Shown piece by piece: positions 20,229-31,424 of a stretch of 64,000 bases of DNA. The notes under the pieces are model-generated. The model was given only the letters and a program-made list of their open reading frames with translations. It did not search any database and was not told the DNA's origin. The translations under genes were made by a program, and so were the position numbers. This DNA is from Diabrotica undecimpunctata (lineage: Eukaryota; Arthropoda; Insecta; Coleoptera; Chrysomelidae). Numbering within the stretch: the first letter of the stretch is position 1; each line of letters begins with the position of its first letter. The stretch spans positions 992,001-1,056,000 of the forward strand of contig NC_092812.1 in NCBI RefSeq assembly GCF_040954645.1, in the 5' to 3' direction.

Positions 20229-20231
<3 letters not shown>
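19911..20231. repeat. Palindrome 1 (inverted repeat, ~135-bp arms) bordered by (TA)n
   Basis: Outer arms 19911-20046 and 20096-20231 are exact or nearly exact inverted copies. The centre holds three direct 12-bp units GTTCGAGTGGAA on the left and one inverted copy on the right. Each arm contains GGCAAGTGAGATCTTGCCGA followed by AACG. This is a stem-loop plus GAAAC as in Penelope-type hammerhead cores, but the CUGANGA box is degraded to TTGAAAA. The frames with EWKFEWKF repeats here are artefacts of the 12-bp unit. Confidence 0.8.

Positions 20232-20298
<67 letters not shown>
20232..20298. repeat. (TA)n tract 2
   Basis: Pure TA between palindrome 1 and the LTR of element A. Confidence 0.95.
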
Positions 20299-20300
<2 letters not shown>

Positions 20301-21812
20301 AAATGATTTCAATATGTTAAAAAGGATACAACTTAAATGGATTTTTATATGAGTTTGTTGTTCATGAATTTCATGAAGCCATCACAATGTGGGTTCGACT
20401 CTGAAATAAAAGAGAGAAAAAGATTAGTAAATTGTTAAATAAATTAATTTTGACTTACCTGGTATGGTGTTAATAATTTCTGAATAGTATAGTTGCCTAG
20501 TGTATAGGTGAATCGTCTAAACCTTAAAAAGAACAAAAAAAGAAGAATTCTTAAAAAATATTTAAACATAGAAATTTTAAAAAAACGTCAGAAAATAAAC
20601 TGTCAAGCAAGTCTGTGGGAGCTAAATTAATAGGGGTTTTGTTAAATAAGAAATTACAATGATGTGGAGATGAAAATAATAAATTGTATTAGCATTGTAA
20701 TAGAATAAGTTTTATATCTGAACATTTTTTTTTATAAATTCCCAAATTAGATGTGATTAAAGTGATTATGAGAAATTAATGTGGATTGACAAATGTGTCA
20801 GAACAGGACAGTTTTATGGTTTAAAAAAAATAGAAGAAAAAAAGAAAAGAACGTTGGTTGCGGTTAGCAACGGATGATAGATTTTGGGAGGCCGACAAGA
20901 AATTTTGAAAGGAGAGTCCTGAAATTGTGGAATAGGTCGGGAGTGTTTTTTTTAACTCGTCTAAAGAGAATTTTAGTTTTTCCACAGTTTCCACAGCAGA
21001 GATATCCAGAATTTGTTCCAGAGAGTAAGAGAAACAATTTAACTTATAAATTATTATTGGAGTACAGAAATGTCATTTAAATTGAGAAAATTAAAATTCA
21101 TGAATTAACATAATTGCGATAGGCCTTAAAAAAATTGAAAATATTAATGATCATTAAATTAAAAATAGAATAGTACGTAACTTAACTTCCGAAGAGAGGA
21201 TTGATATTCCAGTTTCACCAATTATTTTGCGAGTAGTTAGTTTTCTTTAAATAAATCAGAACTGTTTTAAAGTAAGGTTGGATAATAATTTTGGGGATCA
21301 TTTGAAATTTTGATTATATTTGAATGCAAGTTAAAAGTCAGCGGAATAAAGTGTTCATTTTCTTTTCTTTATAGTTCATTTAAACACTTTATAAAGTTGC
21401 AATATTTATTTAGTTTTTAGGTACTTGTATAGAGTCTCCACATTTTGTAATAAATTTTTATTGTCACGACTCTAAACCACATTAAGATTTATACGATTCC
21501 TATTTTTGTAAATTTTTAAAGGCAACCCAAGTTGCAGACGAATTTTATTGTTTATATTAAATTTGTTCAATATTAATAAATAACGTGCTTCATTTGGGTT
21601 AATTTATCAAAGGTCTAAAGTAAATTTTGGTTTAATTTCTTTTTGAACTCTACCAGGAGACTACAGAGTCGACGTCACACAGTGACAGATTGCTTAGAAC
21701 ACATAATTGAGCTAGCTGAGGTATATATTAAATTAAACAACGAACCACAGATTTTAAAAATTACAACATTTACTATAAATAAAAATAAAATTAATAGAAT
21801 ACAACGTTTTCA
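20299..21812 (+). repeat. 5' LTR of element A
   Basis: Begins TGAAATGATTTCAATATG and ends ACAACGTTTTCA (TG...CA). Nearly identical to 24882-26392. Short open frames inside, such as the ones starting at 20874 and 21643, also occur in the other copy only because the LTRs are identical. Confidence 0.9.
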
Positions 21813-21814
21813 AT

Positions 21815-21834
21815 TGACGCTAACAACGTGGGGC
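21815..21834 (+). promoter_or_regulatory. Primer binding site of element A (tRNA-Lys-like)
   Basis: TGACGCTAACAACGTGGGGC lies two bases after the LTR. It resembles the complement of a tRNA-Lys(CUU) 3' end (ACGTTGGGCGCCA type) with mismatches. The assignment is from memory. Confidence 0.55.
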
Positions 21835-21980
21835 CTCTCGGAAAACAGAAATAAGGGTGTTTTTAAGCAGATTTATTAATATTACACAGATTAGAGTAAA
21901 AATAAATTGGTGTGATTAGTGTTGCAGAGATTCTGGGGCAGTTAAAGTTAAATTTGAGAATAAATAGATATTAGGATAAA

Positions 21981-23753
21981 ATGGCAGACCGAATGACTTT
22001 AAGAAATGGAAAAGAAGTCGTACCGAAAGAGAGTAAAGGAGAACAGGTATTAGAACAGGAACAGGATATACAGGTAGATGAAGAAAGCAGAGGAAGGTCA
22101 GGAGAAGTTGTAGTATATTTAGAGCAATGCATACAAGAAGCAGGACAAGGTGATAGAGAGGGAAGTCTAACAGATAGTTTGAGAGAGGAGTTGGATGAGA
22201 CAGTGAGAGATAGACGTAATGAAAGTGAGGATGAAAGTAGAGTGCAGGAGGAGAGACGCAGGGAAGGAGATGTTGGAGAGTCAGGGATGACACAGATGGA
22301 TATGAGGCAAATAATGCGGATGCTACAACAGATGGATCATAATATTAGGGGGGATATGCACAAAATGGATAGTAATATTAACAATATTAGGGGGGATATG
22401 AACAAAATGGAAAATAATATTAAAGGAGAACTTAGGGGAGAGTTAATTAAAATGAGGGAAGAAATCAAAGAAGAAGTGAAGATAGTCAGGGAAGAGATGC
22501 TACACATTACCCAAGGTTTAGAAGAGAAAGTAGAACAGGTTAGAGGAGAAAGTGAGGATTTTAAGAGGAATGTACAGGAGGAGATATCTAGAGAAAAGGC
22601 CATAATTAGAGCGGAAATAGGACAGGAAATTGGGAGCAGATTTGTAGAGTTGGGAACATCCATTCAAGAGAATTTACCAAGGGAAATAAACAAAGAAGTT
22701 AATAAGCAGAATAAAGAGATTGTTAGGGAGGTAGAAAGTGTTAAAAGGCAAACTCAGGATCATGAGGAAAAACTTACCATTAGTAAAAACAATATAAAGA
22801 TGGGATTGCAGAATTTGGAACTGGAAATTGGTAGGCATGCAAATCAGGCGGAAAAGGGAGATAGAGTATTACAGGGACAAGTTGAGGAATTGAAAGAGAA
22901 ATTTAAAAATGCAAGTGAGGAGATTCAGCGTTTGGAATCAAATCTAGGACAAACAAGGGGAGTGAGTACTGTGATGCCGAGTTATAATGATGGGGGAATT
23001 AAGTTTGACGGAAACCTGAATCACTTTCATCCTAGAATATTTGTAGATATCATCAAAAATAAGGTAAAGAATGTAAGGGATCCGATAGAAATGAAATTGA
23101 ATATTCGAAACATGTTAGTGGGCATGCCATTATTATGGTTTTGCAATAATGAAAATTCCATAAATAATGTGCAGGAATTTGAGGCCAAGTTTATTAACTA
23201 TTTTTGGGGAGAAAACCAACAGGCTAGTTTCAGGGAGCGGTTGTATTTTGGGAAATTTAATTATGAAAAAAGTACCAACTACAATCTGTACGCAATGCAG
23301 TTATTCCAGACAGCACAATACTTAGAACCGGCTATGCGAGAAGAGGAGATTGTCCTATACATCGCCAGGCAATATAACCATAACATGGCGGAAACAATAA
23401 CTCTCCACAATATAAAGACGATGGAAAGTCTGACAGGATATCTTCAGAGGATTGAGAGAAGTGTAGGGACGCAGAATCGAAATGGACAAGAGCAAGGGAC
23501 ATATAGGAATAACACAGCAAATAGACAGGGATATGTGAATCGAGGGAATAATTATAGAAAAAGAGAATTTGAGAGACAAAATAGAAGCAGGGATTTTACA
23601 AATAGGGGAGAGAATATGAACAATGTCAGGAGAGATATCGGAAGATATAACTGGGAACATAGACAAGGGAATCCAAACAATGATAGAGGGAATAACTGGA
23701 GACAAGGAAATGACAGAGGCAATAATTGGAGACAGAACCAGGGAAATTATTAA
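21981..23753 (+). CDS. Gag-like protein of element A
   Basis: A 590-residue open frame from ATG (MADRMTLRNGKEVVPKESKG). In order: an acidic N-terminus (1-100); a heptad-rich coiled-coil region with repeats such as IRGDMHKMDSNINNIRGDMN (about 105-320); a globular Gag core beginning IKFDGNLNHFHPRIFVDIIK, with LLWFCNNENS and EFEAKFINYFWGENQQASFR; then a C-terminal Arg/Asn/Gly-rich tail (NRGNNYRKREFERQNRSRDF and RGNNWRQGNDRGNNWRQ). No CCHC zinc knuckle is present; the basic RG/N-rich tail may replace it for RNA binding. The core aligns with element B by FxNYFWGxNxQ. It should assemble particles that package element RNA. Confidence 0.8.
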   Translation: MADRMTLRNGKEVVPKESKGEQVLEQEQDIQVDEESRGRSGEVVVYLEQCIQEAGQGDREGSLTDSLREELDETVRDRRNESEDESRVQEERRREGDVGESGMTQMDMRQIMRMLQQMDHNIRGDMHKMDSNINNIRGDMNKMENNIKGELRGELIKMREEIKEEVKIVREEMLHITQGLEEKVEQVRGESEDFKRNVQEEISREKAIIRAEIGQEIGSRFVELGTSIQENLPREINKEVNKQNKEIVREVESVKRQTQDHEEKLTISKNNIKMGLQNLELEIGRHANQAEKGDRVLQGQVEELKEKFKNASEEIQRLESNLGQTRGVSTVMPSYNDGGIKFDGNLNHFHPRIFVDIIKNKVKNVRDPIEMKLNIRNMLVGMPLLWFCNNENSINNVQEFEAKFINYFWGENQQASFRERLYFGKFNYEKSTNYNLYAMQLFQTAQYLEPAMREEEIVLYIARQYNHNMAETITLHNIKTMESLTGYLQRIERSVGTQNRNGQEQGTYRNNTANRQGYVNRGNNYRKREFERQNRSRDFTNRGENMNNVRRDIGRYNWEHRQGNPNNDRGNNWRQGNDRGNNWRQNQGNY

Positions 23754-23754
23754 C

Positions 23755-24153
23755 AGGAGACGAGAAATAGGGAAGTTTACAGAGAAGGGAATCCAAGATA
23801 TAATAGGGGGGAAAATGAGGAGAGAAGACAGGTGAATGTAGTTAGAACAGAGGAGAATAGGGGGGAAGCAAGTGTTGATGCAGAAGGGAGAAATTTGTTT
23901 AGACCGATCCTATGTGCATAATATTGTCTACTTATCAAAGTATGAACATCCAAGGGAGTTTATTAGAGATACTGGGGAATTAAATAAAAATAATAACACT
24001 AATACTTTAAAGTTTATTGAAGGGTACATACAAGATTCAGTATACAAGTTATTATTAGATACAGGTTCAGAAGTAACTCTAATCAACAAAAACATTGTAA
24101 ATAATTTAAATAAGGACAATATTATGACACGAATTTGGTATTATAAGATATAA
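23755..24153 (+). pseudogene. Retropepsin remnant of element A
   Basis: After the gag stop the same frame stays open (ETRNREVYREGNPRYN) up to about 23920. Then a shifted frame carries KFIEGYIQDSVYKLLLDTGS and EVTLINKNIVNNLNK, a retropepsin start with the catalytic DTG at about 24058. It stops at 24153, soon after the first strand. The flap, second half and any pol are gone. Element B keeps the equivalent DSG in a continuous frame, so A lost this part by mutation. Confidence 0.7.
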
Positions 24154-24870
24154 GTTTTGTAAATAGAAGGATAATTAATAAATAAGCATATCTTGAGATA
24201 AATTTGATAATTAAATAATTTATTAGGAACAGATGTACAGAATAATGATGAATTTATATAAACAAAAAAGGTTGATTTATTTTCAAGTAGATTTATAGGA
24301 GTTACAAGTATAAATAAATGAGCAAAGTACTATGGACAAATCGATATTTTGTAGAAATTGGGAAATAGGGAATATTATAATGATAAATAGTATATGCGGA
24401 AATAAGATGAAAAATAAAATTATAAGAAATATTGAAATATGAAATATAGAGAGTTATATGTAGAGATGATGAAATGAATATTATATGCGGATATAAAAAG
24501 AATAAATAATAATGCGGCAATGAATAAAGATACTGAAATAGTATATGAAATAGTATATAGGGGAACAATTATAAGAATTTCTACGAAAATAGTACAAGAA
24601 ATAAATAGTACAGGAAAAGAAGTAAAGAAATTGGGAAAGTACTTGGAAATTTGATTCTGAAGTTGGTATAATTAGTGAAAGATTTGTAGATTTTGTTTGG
24701 AGAATTCTGTATTTGTCATAGAGTAAATTATAAAAAAAAAATATTCAAGAGATATGCTTATTAATAAAAGTCAGTTTATTGTTATGTTAATATTAATAAA
24801 ATATTTAAGTTTACCGGTAAGAATTTAGATTTAGTAAGTGCTGATAGTTAGCACTGAACAAAATCCAAAT
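24154..24870 (+). other. Non-coding interior of element A
   Basis: Very AT-rich with no conserved protein motif. It occupies the place of protease C-terminus and pol in an autonomous relative. Confidence 0.5.
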
Positions 24871-24881
24871 TGTGGGGAAGT
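24871..24881 (+). promoter_or_regulatory. Polypurine tract of element A
   Basis: TGTGGGGAAGT directly before the 3' LTR. Confidence 0.65.
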
Positions 24882-26390
24882 TGAAATGATTTCAATATGT
24901 TAAAAAGGATACAACTTAAATGGATTTTTATATGAGTTTGTTGTTCATGAATTTCATGAAGCCATCACAATGTGGGTTCGACTCTGAAATAAAAGAGAGA
25001 AAAAGATTAGTAAATTGTTAAATAAATTAATTTTGACTTACCTGGTATGGTGTTAATAATTTCTGAATAGTATAGTTGCCTAGTGTATAGGTGAATCGTC
25101 TAAACCTTAAAAAGAACAAAAAAAGAAGAATTCTTAAAAAATATTTAAACATAGAAATTTTAAAAAAACGTCAGAAAATAAACTGTCAAGCAAGTCTGTG
25201 GGAGCTAAATTAATAGGGGTTTTGTTAAATAAGAAATTACAATGATGTGGAGATGAAAATAAATTGTATTAGCATTGTAATAGAATAAGTTTTATATCTG
25301 AACATTTTTTTTTATAAATTCCCAAATTAGATGTGATTAAAGTGATTATGAGAAATTAATGTGGATTGACAAATGTGTCAGAACAGGACAGTTTTATGGT
25401 TTAAAAAAAATAGAAGAAAAAAAGAAAAGAACGTTGGTTGCGGTTAGCAACGGATGATAGATTTTGGGAGGCCGACAAGAAATTTTGAAAGAAGAGTCCT
25501 GAAATTGTAGAATAGGTCGGGAGTGTTTTTTTTAACTCGTCTAAAGAGAATTTTAGTTTTTCCACAGTTTCCACAGCAGAGATATCCAGAATTTGTTCCA
25601 GAGAGTAAGAGAAACAATTTAACTTATAAATTATTATTGGAGTACAGAAATGTCATTTAAATTGAGAAAATTAAAATTCATGAATTAACATAATTGCGAT
25701 AGGCCTTAAAAAAATTGAAAATATTAATGATCATTAAATTAAAAATAGAATAGTACGTACCTTAACTTCCGAAGAGAGGATTGATATTCCAGTTTCACCA
25801 ATTATTTTGCGAGTAGTTAGTTTTCTTTAAATAAATCAGAACTGTTTTAAAGTAAGGTTGGATAATAATTTTGGGGATCATTTGAAATTTTGATTATATT
25901 TGAATGCAAGTTAAAAGTCAGCGGAATAAAGTGTTCATTTTCTTTTCTTTATAGTTCATTTAAACACTTTATAAAGTTGCAATATTTATTTAGTTTTTAG
26001 GTACTTGTATAGAGTCTCCACATTTTGTAATAAATTTTTATTGTCACGACTCTAAACCACATTAAGATTTATACGATTCCTATTTTTGTAAATTTTTAAA
26101 GGCAACCCAAGTTGCAGACGAATTTTATTGTTTATATTAAATTTGTTCAATATTAATAAATAACGTGCTTCATTTGGGTTAATTTATCAAAGGTCTAAAG
26201 TAAATTTTGGTTTAATTTCTTTTTGAACTCTACCAGGAGACTACAGAGTCGACGTCACACAGTGACAGATTGCTTAGAACACATAATTGATCTAGCTGAG
26301 GTATATATTAAATTAAACAACGAACCACAGATTTTAAAAATTACAACATTTATTATAAATAAAAATAAAATTAATAAAATACAACTTTTT

Positions 26391-26392
<2 letters not shown>
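24882..26392 (+). repeat. 3' LTR of element A
   Basis: Direct copy of 20299-21812, ending ACAACTTTTTCA and then running into (TA)n. Confidence 0.9.

Positions 26393-26428
<36 letters not shown>
26393..26428. repeat. (TA)n tract 3
   Basis: Short TA run between element A and unit C. Confidence 0.95.
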
Positions 26429-26432
<4 letters not shown>

Positions 26433-27869
26433 ATGATGTATTGTTTGTTTGAATGATGAGCAATGAGTATTTTTAATAATATAATATATAGGGTTTTTAT
26501 CGCGGTTCTCAAAGAATTAGTTTGTAAGTACTTTTTTAAATTATCTTTATTAGATCTACTATGAAACACACATATATATCTAAACTAGCTAATGTAAATT
26601 TAAAATAAACTATCTTTAAATTGAAATTCTTATGAAACTAATTAAATTCTATAGACAATGTAAAATTTAAACAAACTATCTTCAAAATTGAAACTGTTAT
26701 GACACTAACTAAATTATATTAACATAATTTTTTACCTTTCTGTCACTGAAAGCCTAAATGAACTGTTTTCCACTATATGGATTATAATCACCACTCAAAT
26801 GTCTTCTTCTCAGCTTCGGTTATCCTTGTTTTTGTGAAATTACTTTTTCCAATTATTAGCTTCCACCAATTTAAGATATTTTTCTTCACCAGCATTTATA
26901 AACCACCAAGCAAACCAGCAAACAGCATTTATTTTTATTCTTCTTTTCAATATATCAATATCCAATCACCAAAATATTATTTAATTTTAATATTCAATTA
27001 ACACTTCTTCCATTATCATCATTTATACATAACATAATTTTTAATCTTCAATATTATTTTCTTTATACTGTTTCTTAATATTGATTTAACTCACTATATT
27101 GAACAATTGTAACTGATTGACTGCCTCATAACTGATTGACTAACTGAATGGACTTTCTTACTAAACTTTCTGACTACAACTGGACATCTGACTGAACTGT
27201 AACTGATAACTCATCACTGATCGACTGCCTCATAACTAATTTTCATACTAAAAACTGGACATCTGACTGAACTGTAACTGATAACTCATCACTGATTGAC
27301 TCACTGAATCCAAATCACCGGGTATTTATATCTTTTTTCATGTTCTAGAATCATCTGGCAATAAATCATGTTCGATTTGTTCCATCTATATTTAAAGAAT
27401 TTTCTGGAACAATACATTTCGCAAACAAAGCCATCTCCGGTGATCTAGAGAATTCCTTACTTATCTATCGAGAATTTTGTTGGCATTTAGGCTTTTCAGA
27501 TCAGAATATACATTTAAATCAGTAACTTATATAAATTAAACATTTTAATTTAATAAATTACACATTTTGAAACAACATATTTTTATAACCCCACTTTATA
27601 TTCGCAAATTATTAATTCCTGTCTGTCAATTTAAAGAGTATTTTTGGTTGCCTAGTCACATGGCTCACTTAAATATATCTACAAAATCATAATTACTAAA
27701 ATACAACTTTTTACAATTATTATATGCTAATTTCTTAAAAATGCCCCCACATAAATAATTTTTATAAAATTCTCTAGTATATAACTTCTTAAAATAACCA
27801 AATACTTGTTATATCTAATATTATCTAGTATATAACTTATAAATTATTTTCTTTAAACACTAATCATAT

Positions 27870-27871
<2 letters not shown>
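26429..27871 (+). mobile_element. Unit C: probable solo LTR between (TA)n tracts
   Basis: A 1.44-kb non-coding unit starting TGTTATGATG and ending AATCATATCA, so it has TG...CA ends and an 8-of-9 terminal inverted match (TGTTATGAT against TGATATGAT). The start matches element B (TGTTATGAT). Both borders are TA tracts. It contains a 74-bp tandem duplication (27181-27328, unit starting TGGACATCTGACTGAACTGT). No PBS, gene or second LTR is seen. A solo LTR is inferred; strand is assumed by analogy. Confidence 0.5.
27181..27328. repeat. 74-bp tandem duplication in unit C
   Basis: TGGACATCTGACTGAACTGT recurs at 27181 and 27255, with the surrounding CTGATTGACT-type short motifs scattered from 27110. 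Confidence 0.75.

Positions 27872-27925
<54 letters not shown>
27872..27925. repeat. (TA)n tract 4
   Basis: Pure TA run between units C and D. Confidence 0.95.
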
Positions 27926-29422
<1,497 letters not shown>

Positions 29423-29587
29423 GATATATATTTGTCAATTTGGATTCATTCAGGATCAGAGGTTGATAAAAGTGATGCAACAGTTTGTTGCCTTTAATTC
29501 CGATTGACCGACCAAAATGTTAAGAACAATTTAAATAAATATAACCAGATAATATTATATCGACATATTTATCTATTATTTTTAGCA

Positions 29588-29728
29588 ATGTCTGATCCAT
29601 TAAGCCAACTAATACAAATGATGACAAAGGATGATGCAAGAAAGCGGATTACGGCACAAAAAATTTTACGATTGAACGAAATGAAGAAGGTCGAAAGGAG
29701 ACTGAAAGTGTCCAGACCTATATATGCA
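29588..29728 (+). CDS. Candidate coding exon, unrecognised
   Basis: ATG at 29588 follows a pyrimidine-rich acceptor-like TATTATTTTTAG by two bases. The frame reads MSDPLSQLIQMMTKDDARKR and continues charged and helical (MKKVERRLKVSRPIYA). It then reaches a donor-like GCA|GTAAGTTC at 29728/29729. Codon content and the two splice-like borders look like a real internal or first coding exon, but I do not recognise the protein and no following exon is visible. The next sequence is the left inverted arm. It could belong to a host gene or to a DNA transposon that owns the inverted arms. Confidence 0.35.
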
Positions 29729-29778
29729 GTAAGTTCATTTTATTACGTAAACTATTTATACCTATAGTAATTTTCTTT

Positions 29779-30440
29779 GTCGACTGGAGACAATTATTTT
29801 CTGATTCTACAATTAATTCTTAGAAAAAAAAGTCTACTACACCATAGGTGTATCATGAATTTGGAGACGCCCTATTTTTTATTTTAGTTTTTATGTGTCA
29901 TTTTACGACCTCTGATGTACATTGCGGTTAAGTGTGGACGACAAATTTTAAACTTTTTTTCACAAAAAAAGTGTATTTTAGTAGTTTTCATGCGAGGAAC
30001 CCATTTTGATCACTATTTCTACCGAAAACACTCACCAGCGGGCAATATAGTGCAGTATTAGTCATATTAGGACTATTTTGTGGGTAAAACCCAGTGGCGC
30101 ACACAGAGGGGGGATTTTGGGGGGTTAAAATCGGGGGATTTTGGGGGGTTAAAATCCCGCAGGGCATTATTCCGACACTGTTAGTCACAAATTTTAACAA
30201 CTCAAAATGGAGGTCATCATAAAAAAATTTCGGTGCCCAATCAAACCCGCCCCCCACCCCCCACCGGAAAATTCTAGGTGCGCCAGTGAGTGTTATTAAT
30301 ATTTTTTCTTTCATTTGTATTTAATAAACACTGATTTTGTGTTATAAAAAATATTTAATAATAATTGATTAAAATAAAATAAAAAAATAAGAATAATTTC
30401 CTTAATTAAATTAATTAAAAATAATAAATTAGATTTAATT
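29779..30440 (+). repeat. Left arm of a long inverted repeat pair
   Basis: From GTCGACTGGAGACAATTATT inwards it matches the reverse complement of 39695-40031, with scattered differences, for about 340 aligned bases. Shared blocks include AGTGTATTTTAGTAGTTTT and TTTAATAAACACTGATTTTG. The left arm is longer because of a ~198-bp GC-rich insert (30091-30288). Confidence 0.75.
30091..30288. mobile_element. Small GC-rich MITE inside the left arm
   Basis: Absent from the other arm, so an insertion. Ends CAGTGGCGCAC and (inwards from the right) CACTGGCGCAC. The interior has G-runs, a direct repeat GGGGATTTTGGGGGGTTAAA and C-runs. Similar ends are known in hAT-type MITEs, but I see no 8-bp duplication, so the family is open. 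Confidence 0.6.
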
Positions 30441-31420
30441 CAATCATTGTAATATTGAATTCAATTTAATATGACCACTTTTAAATACTAGTAAATTATA
30501 ATGAATTACTGATGTTTTCTCAAATTTTATAATATTTTAATTGACTTTAATATTAAAAAATTGAAAAAAAAATATTTTAAAATACAATATTGCAGCATAT
30601 ATGGTGTGTAATAATAAAACGGTTTTTTTTATCCAACCACAATAATATAGAGTTGTTTCAGTGTAACACTGTAGGTATAGAAGATTCTAATCAACTTAAT
30701 ATTTATTCGTTGATTGTGCGGCATTTTTATAAGTGTCTTTTAATTATTGCTGGTTTACGACTTTCCTTATAAATATAAATTTATTTTTGGTAATTTAAAT
30801 AAAATAAAAAATAAAATGATTTATCGTAAGAACATAAAAATATTGTAAAAGGTAAGTAGTATTACTTCTTTAAATTTTTTATAAATAGCAAAAATTATTC
30901 GATTTTGTTTTAAATTTTTATTAATGTACTAAGAAAATAGGCCATTAGCCTATTTTCATTTTGTAATGTATTGCAGGACACATGAATTTTTTATTAAAAA
31001 TCTACAGAATTCAATTAAATATCTCCATTTTGCATCCAATATATTGTAATATTAAAAGTACTTACTACTTCAAATAGTAATTTTTTTGTCAATAAATTTA
31101 CACAAACAAACTTTTTTATCCGGAATGTATTATCTATTCTTTTAAAAAAGTTTAACATTGAAAATGGAAGCTTCCAGGTCATCATTCTGATTTGCAACAC
31201 ATGCCAGGACATGATGTCTCTAGTTTCGGCTTTTCTGCTGAAATGGACAATAAATTTACCAACTTACCGTGATGTTTTGAAACAATTTTTTTGGGTAATG
31301 TTGCAAAAAATAGAAATTAAATGTTTTCCAACCGAACATTCACTTCGAATGTTACTGATAAATTAATTCTAATTGTTGTCAATTGAGAATTAAATTGCAA
31401 GACAGAAAATATATTACATA
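30441..31420. other. AT-rich region, no gene seen
   Basis: No conserved coding sequence on either strand; scattered short open frames only. Confidence 0.4.
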
Positions 31421-31424
31421 TAGG

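Larger units (their letters stand above)
20299..26392 (+). mobile_element. LTR element A: long-LTR, Gag/protease-only retrotransposon in (TA)n
   Basis: Two direct repeats of ~1.51 kb (20299-21812, 24882-26392) flank a 3.07-kb interior with PBS, gag, a broken protease and a polypurine tract. Both outer ends abut (TA)n, giving an ATAT-type duplication that cannot be delimited. No RT, RNase H or integrase is present. The LTRs differ by about seven substitutions and a 3-bp indel that I could see, so the insertion is young. It is a non-autonomous element. Confidence 0.9.

Noticed and set aside
21643..21879. Frame MNSTRRLQSRRHTVT repeated in both A LTRs (also 26223-26456)
   Set aside because: Lies in the U5-like LTR end and lacks any recognisable domain; its repetition is due to LTR identity.
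31015..31212. 65-codon minus-strand frame
   Set aside because: Basic, motif-free, no splice context, in AT-rich DNA; likely chance.
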